From NCBI GenBank assembly GCA_013041785.1, contig JABDRK010000052.1, positions 1 through 16,500 of the forward strand: a DNA stretch of 16,500 nt, written 5' to 3'. How positions within the stretch are numbered: position 1 is the first letter of the stretch; each line of letters opens with the position of its first letter. Below the pieces are notes generated by a model that saw only the letters and a program-made list of their open reading frames with translations, searched no databases and had not been told where the DNA came from. Of this stretch, positions 6,443-13,660 are shown one piece after another. The stretch comes from Eudoraea sp. (GTDB taxonomy: Bacteria; Bacteroidota; Bacteroidia; Flavobacteriales; Flavobacteriaceae). The position numbers and the translations under genes are program-made.

Positions 6443-7399
6443 ATGAGAGTAATTAAGCAGATTTTGATGCTGCTGGGGGTGATATTTGTCGTCTCCACAC
6501 TGGTATTTGCCGTTCAGCAAAATCAGGATGCATCGGTAAAGGGCCCCCAGACGGAGGACAATGAAGCGGTTAAAAACGTTGCTGAGGAATATACCATTTC
6601 GGCCATAAATATACCGGATAACCTAAATTTTGCCGGGGAGGGGGTGCCCCAGGAAGACCCTGAGATTATGGAGCGTGTAGACCGGGAATTCCTGGTAAAT
6701 ACCTACTGGCAATCCAATGCCGTTTTGTTAATGAAAAGGGCGCACAAATACTTTCCGGTTATTGAACCCATCTTAAAAAAGAACGGAATCCCTGAAGATT
6801 TCAAATACCTGGCCGTTGCCGAAAGTGGTTTGCAAAATGTGGTTTCTCCTGCTGGTGCGACTGGCTTTTGGCAGATCATGAAAGCCACAGGACGTGAATA
6901 CGGACTGGAAATTAATTCAAATGTTGATGAGCGATACCACCTTGCGAAATCCACAGAAGTGGCCTGCCAGTATTTGAAAAAGTACAAGGAGGCATATGGA
7001 AGTTGGACACTCGCAGCTGCCTCTTACAATGCTGGTCCGGCTGCCATTAAGAAATATATGAACCTGCAGCAGGTAGATAGTTATTACGATTTACTGCTTG
7101 GACAGGAAACAGGGAGATATGTATTCCGTATCCTGGCTATCAAGGAAATCCTTACCAATCCGGAAAAGTATGGATACGTTCTGGAAAAGGAAGACCTATA
7201 TGAAGCAGTACCTACCTTCCATGTGGAATTAGATACTGCCGTGAGCAATTTTGCTGATTTCGCTGAGGAATACGGAATTAATTACAAAATACTCAAAAGG
7301 CATAATCCCTGGCTTCGCGAACCGCATTTGAACAATGCCTCGCGAAAAAAGTATACTATCGAAATACCGAATAAGGGATTTTATAGAATGAGCCGCTAA
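6443..7399 (+). CDS. Membrane-anchored lytic transglycosylase (SLT domain, MltD-like)
   Basis: This 318-residue protein cleaves the MurNAc-GlcNAc bond of peptidoglycan with formation of 1,6-anhydroMurNAc, as expected for SLT-type lytic transglycosylases. An N-terminal hydrophobic stretch (about residues 5-24) is a signal peptide or anchor placing it in the periplasm. The SLT domain covers about residues 88-215: AVAESGLQN holds the catalytic Glu127, followed by GATGFWQIM and AAASYNAGP, all family signatures. The last 60 residues (TAVSNFADFAEEYGINYKIL to KYTIEIP) look like a degenerate LysM-type wall-binding module. I prefer the ATG at 6443; an in-frame ATG at 6434 would add only MYV. It faces the TPR gene with a 9-base gap between stop codons. 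Confidence 0.9.
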   Translation: MRVIKQILMLLGVIFVVSTLVFAVQQNQDASVKGPQTEDNEAVKNVAEEYTISAINIPDNLNFAGEGVPQEDPEIMERVDREFLVNTYWQSNAVLLMKRAHKYFPVIEPILKKNGIPEDFKYLAVAESGLQNVVSPAGATGFWQIMKATGREYGLEINSNVDERYHLAKSTEVACQYLKKYKEAYGSWTLAAASYNAGPAAIKKYMNLQQVDSYYDLLLGQETGRYVFRILAIKEILTNPEKYGYVLEKEDLYEAVPTFHVELDTAVSNFADFAEEYGINYKILKRHNPWLREPHLNNASRKKYTIEIPNKGFYRMSR

Positions 7400-7408
7400 T
7401 AGACAGGC

Positions 7409-7924
7409 TTAGATGCGTTTCATTTGTTGCTGCATCATCTTTATCTGCTCGGTAAGCATATTGTTTTTATCCAATTTTTTGGCCTCCTGAAGCAACATAG
7501 TAGCTTCCCTTTTGCGCCGTTTTTGAAGGGCGATTCCCGCCAGGCTTAATTTGGCCATAGCCACATCATAATCCATGTTAAGACCTAGTTTGATGGCCTT
7601 CCTGAAAAACTTTTCTGCCTGGGTAAGGTTCTTTTGAGAATAGATTATCCCGTGTAGATAATTGTAATATCCCTGTTGTTTTTTGGTAAGCGCACCTTCC
7701 GGGTTCTTTATTCTGGTGAGCCATTTCTGGGTCCCATCCAGATCTTGCTTGCGCATCCGCAAAAAGGCCAGTAATATGATTTCATTGCGGAAATAAAAGA
7801 AAATAAAAACCAGGGAAAAAAGGATGAGGAAAATTCCATTTCCAATATAGCCTTCATAAAATTGATAGCCCGCATAAGCAATTATTAGGAATGCGATTAC
7901 CAGCTTAATATTTTTGTGGAACAT
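7409..7924 (-). CDS. Membrane protein with C-terminal TPR-like repeats
   Basis: In this 171-residue protein two hydrophobic helices (about residues 7-23 and 28-46) are followed by a basic link, then helical repeats. The best TPR-like unit is about residues 84-117 (GYYNYLHGIIYSQKNLTQAE...AIKLG), with a second at about 121-153. The C-terminus is rich in Gln, Met and Lys. The repeats would lie in the cytoplasm if both helices form a hairpin with the short N-terminus inside. It starts 7 bases after the DUF6263 stop codon, so the two are almost certainly co-transcribed and may work together at the envelope. I do not recognise a named family and assign no function. Confidence 0.8.
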   Translation of the reverse strand: MFHKNIKLVIAFLIIAYAGYQFYEGYIGNGIFLILFSLVFIFFYFRNEIILLAFLRMRKQDLDGTQKWLTRIKNPEGALTKKQQGYYNYLHGIIYSQKNLTQAEKFFRKAIKLGLNMDYDVAMAKLSLAGIALQKRRKREATMLLQEAKKLDKNNMLTEQIKMMQQQMKRI

Positions 7925-7931
7925 GCTGCTC

Positions 7932-8813
7932 TTATTGAATTAGTTCGTATGTGGTGATGGATTGTATGCGCGTAGGAATCTCGGCATTTCCCATTTGTGC
8001 CATTATGGTAACGCCCTCGGAGGTTCCTTCTACCTTCATGGAGACTATGAAACCTGAGTGTAAATCGGTCTTTATCCAGGTAGACTGCGTTCCTGCCAGT
8101 TTCATGGTAGACATAGGTTCTGCGATATCCATGGTTACCCGGGCATCGCCCCGGATAGTAGCAGAGGTATCTGTTACCGCTTCCAGCTGCCAGGAGTTGT
8201 CTGCCGAGAGTTTTCCTAAATACTTGTTTTTCCAGCTGTCGCCAACACGCACTGGGGCATTTGGGTAAATAAATGTCATTTGCTCATAGCTGTTGGACAA
8301 AGCCTCAGAGCCAAATTCCTGTTCCAGGGACTTCTTCATCATATTCAGGGAAAATTCATCAGAAATCCCTGAAGCCCCGGACATTTTTGCCACCAGGCTG
8401 TCTCCTCCGGTTACTTCGAGGATATCTCCGTTGTTTCTCAGGACAATATGCACCGGCTCGTTGAGCAGGCTATTGAAGATTTTGGACTGTACGTCATTTT
8501 CCTTAACCTCCCGGGCATTTACATTCATTAGTTCTCCCTGAATACTCGAAGTCATTTGTAGATTGAGGTCCCTGAAAAACAGGTCGATTTCGAAAGTTGT
8601 ATCCCGTTTCTTTACGACCTGGAATTCTAACAAACCGCTCACCCGATTGGTGATTTCATGCACCGCGCCCTCCATTTCCTGGGAAATAACCTGACTGGCT
8701 TCCTGTTTAACCTTATAAACGTCGCCTTCCTTTAATTTGTATTGCAAATTTGTCTGCGCCAGCACCAAAGGGGATGCCATAAGCAGCAGGACGAATAAGA
8801 CTACATTTTTCAT
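7932..8813 (-). CDS. Secreted DUF6263 family protein
   Basis: This 293-residue protein has a clear signal peptide (MKNVVLFVLLLMASPLVLAQ, cleavage likely after residue 19 or 20). The mature part opens with LQYKLKEGDVYKVKQ and is mostly predicted beta strand, with conserved-looking phrases such as VHIVLRNNGDILEV, YPNAPVRVGDSWKN and STWIKTDLHSGFIVSMKVEG. These fit DUF6263, a Bacteroidota family of exported proteins with no known role. No catalytic motif is visible. It is the first gene of a two-gene operon with the membrane/TPR protein and has a -7 box 28 bases upstream. The combination suggests an envelope function, which is inference. Confidence 0.8.
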   Translation of the reverse strand: MKNVVLFVLLLMASPLVLAQTNLQYKLKEGDVYKVKQEASQVISQEMEGAVHEITNRVSGLLEFQVVKKRDTTFEIDLFFRDLNLQMTSSIQGELMNVNAREVKENDVQSKIFNSLLNEPVHIVLRNNGDILEVTGGDSLVAKMSGASGISDEFSLNMMKKSLEQEFGSEALSNSYEQMTFIYPNAPVRVGDSWKNKYLGKLSADNSWQLEAVTDTSATIRGDARVTMDIAEPMSTMKLAGTQSTWIKTDLHSGFIVSMKVEGTSEGVTIMAQMGNAEIPTRIQSITTYELIQ

Positions 8814-8841
8814 TAGGTTTCGGGGTGTTTCTTCGATGTCG

Positions 8842-8849
8842 CAAAAGTA
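8842..8849 (-). promoter_or_regulatory. -7 box of the DUF6263-TPR operon
   Basis: The minus strand reads TACTTTTG, an exact TAnnTTTG match, predicting a leader of roughly 20 bases before the ATG at 8813. No TTG lies 17-23 bases upstream. The rpmH promoter starts 34 bases away on the other strand. Confidence 0.5.
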
Positions 8850-8882
8850 AGAAATCTATCCCGAATATTTTTAAAAATCGAT

Positions 8883-8912
8883 TTGGCAAAGCAAAAACTC
8901 TTTGTATATTTG
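8883..8912 (+). promoter_or_regulatory. Promoter of rpmH
   Basis: TTG at 8883-8885 and TATATTTG at 8905-8912, 19 bases apart, match the phylum promoter exactly. The predicted start near 8918 gives a leader of about 50 bases, most of which can fold (see 8922-8958). Confidence 0.7.
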
Positions 8913-8921
8913 CGCCCAGAA

Positions 8922-8958
8922 ATTTGCATGGTCAAAGGCAGTTTTCGAAACTGCAAAT
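8922..8958 (+). promoter_or_regulatory. Two overlapping hairpins in the rpmH leader
   Basis: Inner arms GCAGTTT (8938-8944) and AAACTGC (8948-8954) form a 7-bp stem with a 3-base loop. Outer arms ATTTGCA (8922-8928) and TGCAAAT (8952-8958) are also perfectly complementary and share bases 8952-8954 with the inner stem, so both cannot form in full. The structure ends 11 bases before the start codon and could control translation of L34. No protein or ligand can be named. Confidence 0.4.
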
Positions 8959-8969
8959 AATCTTCAATT

Positions 8970-9128
8970 ATGAAAAGAACATTTCAGCCTTCCAAAAGGA
9001 AGAGAAAAAACAAGCACGGTTTCAGAGAGCGTATGGCTTCTGCAAACGGAAGAAAAGTATTGGCCAGAAGAAGGGCAAAGGGAAGAAAGAAATTGAGTGT
9101 ATCTTCAGAGCCGAGACACAAGCGATAA
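8970..9128 (+). CDS. rpmH: 50S ribosomal protein L34
   Basis: This 52-residue, very basic protein reads [20 protein letters not shown], followed by [19 protein letters not shown] and a short [13 protein letters not shown] tail, an unmistakable L34. L34 is a small, late-binding protein of the large subunit that packs into 23S rRNA. The gene has its own promoter (8883-8912), a leader with possible structure and a strong terminator at 9152-9186. In many bacteria rpmH sits with rnpA and near dnaA and the origin. Here neither is seen: carB follows and a DUF6263 operon diverges. A longer overlapping open frame at 8825-9205 is a shadow of this gene. Confidence 0.97.
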   Translation: MKRTFQPSKRKRKNKHGFRERMASANGRKVLARRRAKGRKKLSVSSEPRHKR

Positions 9129-9151
9129 TGATCCTATTCAATAATATTGAC

Positions 9152-9186
9152 AAGGTGTTACTTTTTTACAGTAACACCTTTTTTTT
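9152..9186 (+). terminator. Intrinsic terminator of rpmH
   Basis: A perfect 11-bp stem (9152-9162 with 9170-9180) with a 7-base loop is followed by six further T (9181-9186). It lies 23 bases after the rpmH stop and 25 bases before the carB start. Confidence 0.92.
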
Positions 9187-9210
9187 ATCCATATTTAACG
9201 TTTAATAAAA

Positions 9211-12063
9211 ATGCCAAAAAGAAAAGACCTGAACTCCATCCTGATCATCGGATCGGGACCAATTATTATCGGACAAGCCTGTGAATTTGATTACTCGGGG
9301 TCACAAGCGCTGCGTTCCCTGAGGGAAGATGGGATTGAAACGATCCTGATCAACAGTAACCCGGCTACGATAATGACGGATCCTTCCATGGCGGATCATG
9401 TGTACTTGCTTCCTTTGACTACAAAATCCATTATTGAAGTATTGAAAAAGCACCCCAATGTTGATGCGGTGCTGCCTACTATGGGAGGGCAAACCGCACT
9501 TAACTTGTGTATAGAAGCGGATGATAAAGGAATTTGGGAAGATTTTGGGGTAGAGATTATTGGTGTGGATATCAATGCGATCAATATCACAGAAGACCGG
9601 GAAAAGTTCCGGGAGTTAATGCTTAAGATTGGCATTGGAATGCCACCTCAGGCTTCTGCAACCTCATTTCTGAAAGGGAAGGAGATTGCGCAGGAATTTG
9701 GATTTCCATTGGTTATCCGCGCTTCGTATACCCTGGGAGGTGCCGGGGCGTCTATCGTATATGACCCCAAAGATTTTGACGAGTTACTAAGTCGCGGACT
9801 GGAGGTTTCCCCTATTCATGAAGTGATGATAGACAAAGCCCTAATGGGCTGGAAGGAATACGAACTGGAATTGCTGCGCGATAAGAACGACAACGTCGTG
9901 ATCATTTGTACCATAGAAAATATGGACCCCATGGGCATCCATACCGGGGATTCCATCACCGTGGCCCCAGCCATGACCTTATCGGATACTGCTTTTCAGC
10001 GCATGCGGGATATGGCTATAAAAATGATGCGGAGCATTGGGGAATTTGCTGGCGGATGTAACGTGCAGTTTGCCGTAAGTCCGGATGAAAAAGAAGATAT
10101 CATTGCTATAGAGATTAATCCAAGGGTATCCAGGTCCTCGGCATTGGCATCTAAGGCTACCGGGTATCCCATTGCAAAAATCGCATCAAAACTGGCTATT
10201 GGGTACTCACTCGATGAGCTGGAAAACCAGATCACCAAATCTACTTCGGCCCTTTTTGAGCCTACACTGGATTATGTGATAGTTAAAATCCCGAGGTGGA
10301 ACTTTGACAAATTTGAAGGTTCGGACCGTACACTGGGGCTGCAGATGAAATCAGTAGGGGAAGTAATGGGAATTGGCCGCTCTTTTCAGGAGGCCCTGCA
10401 TAAAGCTACCCAGTCACTTGAGATCAAACGTAACGGACTTGGAGCTGATGGGAAAGGATATACCAATTATGATCAGATCATAAACAAGCTTACCTATGCC
10501 AGCTGGGATCGGGTGTTTGTTATTTACGATGCCATTCAGCTGGGTATACCACTGAGCAGAATCCACGAAATCACCAAAATAGACATGTGGTTCCTGAAAC
10601 AGTATGAGGAACTGCATCACCTGGAAATGGAAATTTCCAAATATTCGGTAGAAACCGTCACCAAGGAATTACTGCTGGAAGCCAAGCAAAAAGGATTTGC
10701 CGACAGGCAGATCGCTTATATGCTGGATTGCTATGAGAGCGAAGTACATAAAAAACGTACTCAACTGGGGATTAACCGGGTGTACAAGCTTGTGGATACC
10801 TGTGCTGCGGAATTCAAGGCCATGACACCCTATTACTATTCCACCTTTGAGGAGGAGTTTGAAACTCCTGATGGCAGTCGCTATGTTGCCAATGATAGCG
10901 AGGTTACAGACAGGAAAAAGATTGTTGTGCTGGGTTCGGGTCCTAATAGAATCGGACAGGGGATCGAATTCGACTATTGCTGTGTACATGGCGTATTGGC
11001 AGCCGCAGAATGTGGATACGAGACCATCATGATTAACTGTAACCCGGAGACGGTGTCTACAGATTTTGATACGGCAGATAAGCTCTACTTTGAGCCTGTT
11101 TTCTGGGAACACATCTATGACATCATCCGACATGAAAAACCGGAAGGGATAATTGTTCAGTTGGGTGGTCAAACAGCACTGAAACTGGCTGAAAAGCTAG
11201 ACCGCTATGGAATCAAAATCATTGGTACCAGTTTTAAATCCCTCGACCTGGCTGAAGACAGGGGTAGCTTTTCCAAACTATTGAAGGCAAATAACATACC
11301 CTATCCACAGTTTGGAGTGGCGGAAAATGCTGATGAAGCCCTGGCCCTTGCAGATGAATTAAATTTTCCACTGTTGGTGCGCCCTTCTTATGTCCTTGGT
11401 GGTCAGGGAATGAAGATTGTTATCAATAAAGAGGAATTGGAAGAACATGTGGTAGACCTCTTGCGCAAAATCCCGAACAATAAGCTATTGTTAGACCACT
11501 ACCTGGATGGAGCCATCGAAGCTGAGGCCGATGCTATTTGTGATGGTGAGGAAGTACGAATTATCGGGATTATGGAGCATATTGAACCCTGCGGGATTCA
11601 CTCGGGAGACTCCAATGCCACCTTGCCACCATTTAACCTGGGGGAGTTTGTGATGCAGCAAATTAAGGATCACACCAAGCAAATCGCACTAGCGCTGAAT
11701 ACGGTTGGCCTGATCAATATTCAATTTGCCATAAAAGACGATATGGTTTATGTGATTGAAGCCAATCCAAGGGCTTCGCGTACAGTGCCGTTTATTGCCA
11801 AGGCATACGGAGAACCCTATGTGAACTATGCCACCAAGGTTATGCTTGGACATAAAAAGATCAAGGATTTTGATTTCAATCCGCATTTGGAAGGCTATGC
11901 CATTAAACAACCTGTTTTCTCATTCAATAAATTCCCTAATGTCAATAAAAACCTTGGACCGGAAATGAAGAGTACGGGAGAAAGCATCTTGTTTATTGAC
12001 AGCCTGAAGGATGACGAATTCTACAATCTGTATACCCGGAGAAAAATGTACCTGAGCAAGTAA
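9211..12063 (+). CDS. carB: Carbamoyl-phosphate synthase large subunit, short form without the allosteric domain
   Basis: CarB (950 residues) makes carbamoyl phosphate from bicarbonate, ammonia (delivered by CarA) and two ATP, for pyrimidine and arginine synthesis. Both halves are complete. The first (about 1-400) has GSGPIIIGQACEFDYSG, MGGQTALN and EINPRVSRSS (301-310). An oligomerisation region follows (about 400-560), and the second half repeats the pattern from GSGPNRIGQGIEFDYC (about 575) to EANPRASRTVPF. After FNKFPNV and LGPEMKSTGES the protein stops within about 25 residues, whereas E. coli CarB (1073 residues) continues with an MGS-like domain that binds UMP, IMP and ornithine. This shortened form is, as far as I recall, usual in flavobacteria, so I do not read it as a truncation. 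carA is not in the window. No consensus promoter is visible between the rpmH terminator and the ATG, so read-through may contribute. Confidence 0.96.
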   Translation: MPKRKDLNSILIIGSGPIIIGQACEFDYSGSQALRSLREDGIETILINSNPATIMTDPSMADHVYLLPLTTKSIIEVLKKHPNVDAVLPTMGGQTALNLCIEADDKGIWEDFGVEIIGVDINAINITEDREKFRELMLKIGIGMPPQASATSFLKGKEIAQEFGFPLVIRASYTLGGAGASIVYDPKDFDELLSRGLEVSPIHEVMIDKALMGWKEYELELLRDKNDNVVIICTIENMDPMGIHTGDSITVAPAMTLSDTAFQRMRDMAIKMMRSIGEFAGGCNVQFAVSPDEKEDIIAIEINPRVSRSSALASKATGYPIAKIASKLAIGYSLDELENQITKSTSALFEPTLDYVIVKIPRWNFDKFEGSDRTLGLQMKSVGEVMGIGRSFQEALHKATQSLEIKRNGLGADGKGYTNYDQIINKLTYASWDRVFVIYDAIQLGIPLSRIHEITKIDMWFLKQYEELHHLEMEISKYSVETVTKELLLEAKQKGFADRQIAYMLDCYESEVHKKRTQLGINRVYKLVDTCAAEFKAMTPYYYSTFEEEFETPDGSRYVANDSEVTDRKKIVVLGSGPNRIGQGIEFDYCCVHGVLAAAECGYETIMINCNPETVSTDFDTADKLYFEPVFWEHIYDIIRHEKPEGIIVQLGGQTALKLAEKLDRYGIKIIGTSFKSLDLAEDRGSFSKLLKANNIPYPQFGVAENADEALALADELNFPLLVRPSYVLGGQGMKIVINKEELEEHVVDLLRKIPNNKLLLDHYLDGAIEAEADAICDGEEVRIIGIMEHIEPCGIHSGDSNATLPPFNLGEFVMQQIKDHTKQIALALNTVGLINIQFAIKDDMVYVIEANPRASRTVPFIAKAYGEPYVNYATKVMLGHKKIKDFDFNPHLEGYAIKQPVFSFNKFPNVNKNLGPEMKSTGESILFIDSLKDDEFYNLYTRRKMYLSK

Positions 12064-12073
12064 TGGACTTTGT

Positions 12074-12640
12074 TTAATCGGACATTACAGTTTTGACTAG
12101 CTCAAAAGTAAAACTGACCTTAACTTTTTTTGCAATTTTTTTAAACATCAGCGTAGGGATATCTATACCATAGTCCTCAGGACTTAAGATAAAATTGCTC
12201 TCCAGCCGGATACCTTTTTTGGTGCGATATACGGTCCCGGGCACACTTACTTTTTTAGTGATCCCATGCAGCTTCAATTTCCCGGTAAGCTTAACATTTT
12301 CAGGGGTCTCAGAAATCAAATCTGGATCAATTGCTTCCAGTTTACCTGCAAAATAGCTTTTGGGATAGGTGTCTGATTCCAGGTAGTTTTCATTAAAGTG
12401 CTCCTGCATCAATTTTCGTGGGAATTGAAAGTCGCGAATTAACAATACCACCGCAAATTCCCCTGAACTAGACAAAATTGAATTAACCTCCCGGTTTATG
12501 GCTTCAATATCCTCCAGCGGAGTAGAGGCGTTAAATTCCACAATTCCCCGCGTAGTTTTATAGCGTTCCTGGCCAAACAGCAAATTAAATCCCAGAAGAG
12601 CGACTGCGCTACATAAAAACAAGGATTTACTAATAGACAT
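12074..12640 (-). CDS. YceI family periplasmic protein
   Basis: This 188-residue protein has a signal peptide (about residues 1-23, ending LLFGQ), followed by a YceI-type lipocalin-like beta barrel: GIVEFNASTPLEDIEA, DFQFPRKLMQEHFNENYLES, TYPKSYFAGKL, VKLTGKLKLHGITKKVSVP and a closing strand KVKVSFTFEL. E. coli YceI binds a polyisoprenoid, and the family is often found next to electron-transfer proteins. The ligand here is unknown. It faces carB with a 10-base gap and diverges from the DUF5777 gene. Exported YceI proteins beside DUF5777 recur in Bacteroidota in my recollection, which suggests joint function in the envelope. Confidence 0.9.
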   Translation of the reverse strand: MSISKSLFLCSAVALLGFNLLFGQERYKTTRGIVEFNASTPLEDIEAINREVNSILSSSGEFAVVLLIRDFQFPRKLMQEHFNENYLESDTYPKSYFAGKLEAIDPDLISETPENVKLTGKLKLHGITKKVSVPGTVYRTKKGIRLESNFILSPEDYGIDIPTLMFKKIAKKVKVSFTFELVKTVMSD

Positions 12641-12792
12641 GGCAAGTACTGGTATCGAGGTTACATCACTATTACGAATATCATTAAATTATTGTGACTT
12701 TCCAGGGGCCTTGTCAAATAAAGGCTGTTTCCCCGGATTCTTTGTAAGTTTATTCCAAACTAACACCTTTTGACTTTAACAACCGTTTCAGG
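12641..12792. other. Divergent gap between YceI and DUF5777 genes
   Basis: This 152-base gap must hold promoters for both genes, but no exact TTG-N17-23-TAnnTTTG pair is present. The nearest candidates are TTTATTTG on the minus strand (12722-12715, one mismatch) for YceI. On the plus strand ACCTTTTG (12765-12772) lies 20 bases after a TTG (12742-12744), with two mismatches, for DUF5777. The weak promoters could mean that an alternative sigma factor or activator is used. No strong hairpin or repeat was seen. Confidence 0.35.
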
Positions 12793-13650
12793 ATGAAAAA
12801 ATTGCTGTTATTGCTGGGATTACTCCTGCTTGTCCCCGGAGTCTATGGGCAGGAAGATTTGCTTGGAGAAATAGATAAGAAGGACAGCGTGTATGAGGCG
12901 ACTGCAGCATTCAAGGGATTGAAGATTGTAAATTTTGAATCGACTAAGTTGCTCTATAAGCGGGAGTTTTACTTTGTGGTTTCCCACCGTTTCGGGAGCA
13001 TTAAAAATGGTTTTGATGATTTCTTTGGTTTGGATTTCGCCAATACCCGACTCCATTTTCTATATGGGATATCGGATAACCTAAACGTATCCCTGTCCCG
13101 GAATTCTTTTAACAAAACCTATGACCTTTCGCTAAAATACCGCCTATTATCCCAGAACGAATCCGTTCCATTCACTGCAGTAGGATATAGCCAATCGGCA
13201 GTGAATACCCTGTTAGAAGAAGCGCTCATACTTCGTCCAGTGGATTTTGGGGACAGGGTTTCTTTTACCCAACAATTCCTTGTTTCCAGAAAAATCAACG
13301 AACGCCTGTCTCTTCAGTTGATGCCCACGTATTTCTACGAGGGGTATACGGCTTATGAGCCCCAGGACAATTCACAATTTGCCCTCGGATTCGGTGGGCG
13401 CTATAAACTAAGTAAGCGATTGAGCATTAATATGGACTATGGCTGGCACCTGAACAGGGCTTCGGGTTCTCCTTTTGTAAATCCCCTGTCTATAGGCCTG
13501 GATATTGAAACAGGGGGCCATGTGTTCCAACTGCATTTCACCAACGCCCAGCCCACTTTTGAAAGTGGTTTCCTGGGGAATGCGGTGGGCGACTGGGGAG
13601 AGGGGGAAATCTATTTTGGGTTTAACCTGAGCCGGGTATTTAATTTTTAG
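12793..13650 (+). CDS. DUF5777 family beta-barrel-like protein
   Basis: This 285-residue protein has a signal peptide (MKKLLLLLGLLLLVPGVYGQ). Alternating amphipathic strands follow, for example REFYFVVSHRFG, NTRLHFLYGISDNLNVSLSR, YDLSLKYRLL, LSLQLMPTYFYEGY, FALGFGGRYKLSKRLSINMDYGW and IYFGFNLSRVFNF. The protein ends in Phe after an aromatic strand, as outer-membrane beta barrels do. The early phrase FKGLKIVNFESTKLL and the following strands fit DUF5777, whose members are found with YceI and c-type cytochromes in Bacteroidota. No cytochrome CxxCH gene occurs in this window. Outer-membrane location is likely; the role is unknown. Confidence 0.85.
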   Translation: MKKLLLLLGLLLLVPGVYGQEDLLGEIDKKDSVYEATAAFKGLKIVNFESTKLLYKREFYFVVSHRFGSIKNGFDDFFGLDFANTRLHFLYGISDNLNVSLSRNSFNKTYDLSLKYRLLSQNESVPFTAVGYSQSAVNTLLEEALILRPVDFGDRVSFTQQFLVSRKINERLSLQLMPTYFYEGYTAYEPQDNSQFALGFGGRYKLSKRLSINMDYGWHLNRASGSPFVNPLSIGLDIETGGHVFQLHFTNAQPTFESGFLGNAVGDWGEGEIYFGFNLSRVFNF

Positions 13651-13660
13651 ATCTTAGCTT

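Noticed and set aside
8825..9205. A 126-codon open frame on the plus strand over the rpmH region
   Set aside because: It overlaps the certain L34 gene in another frame, starts in the DUF6263 promoter region and runs through the terminator; its product is low-complexity Lys/Phe sequence.
10669..11172. A 167-codon minus-strand frame inside carB
   Set aside because: It is a shadow of the highly conserved CarB second half, without family features or its own promoter.
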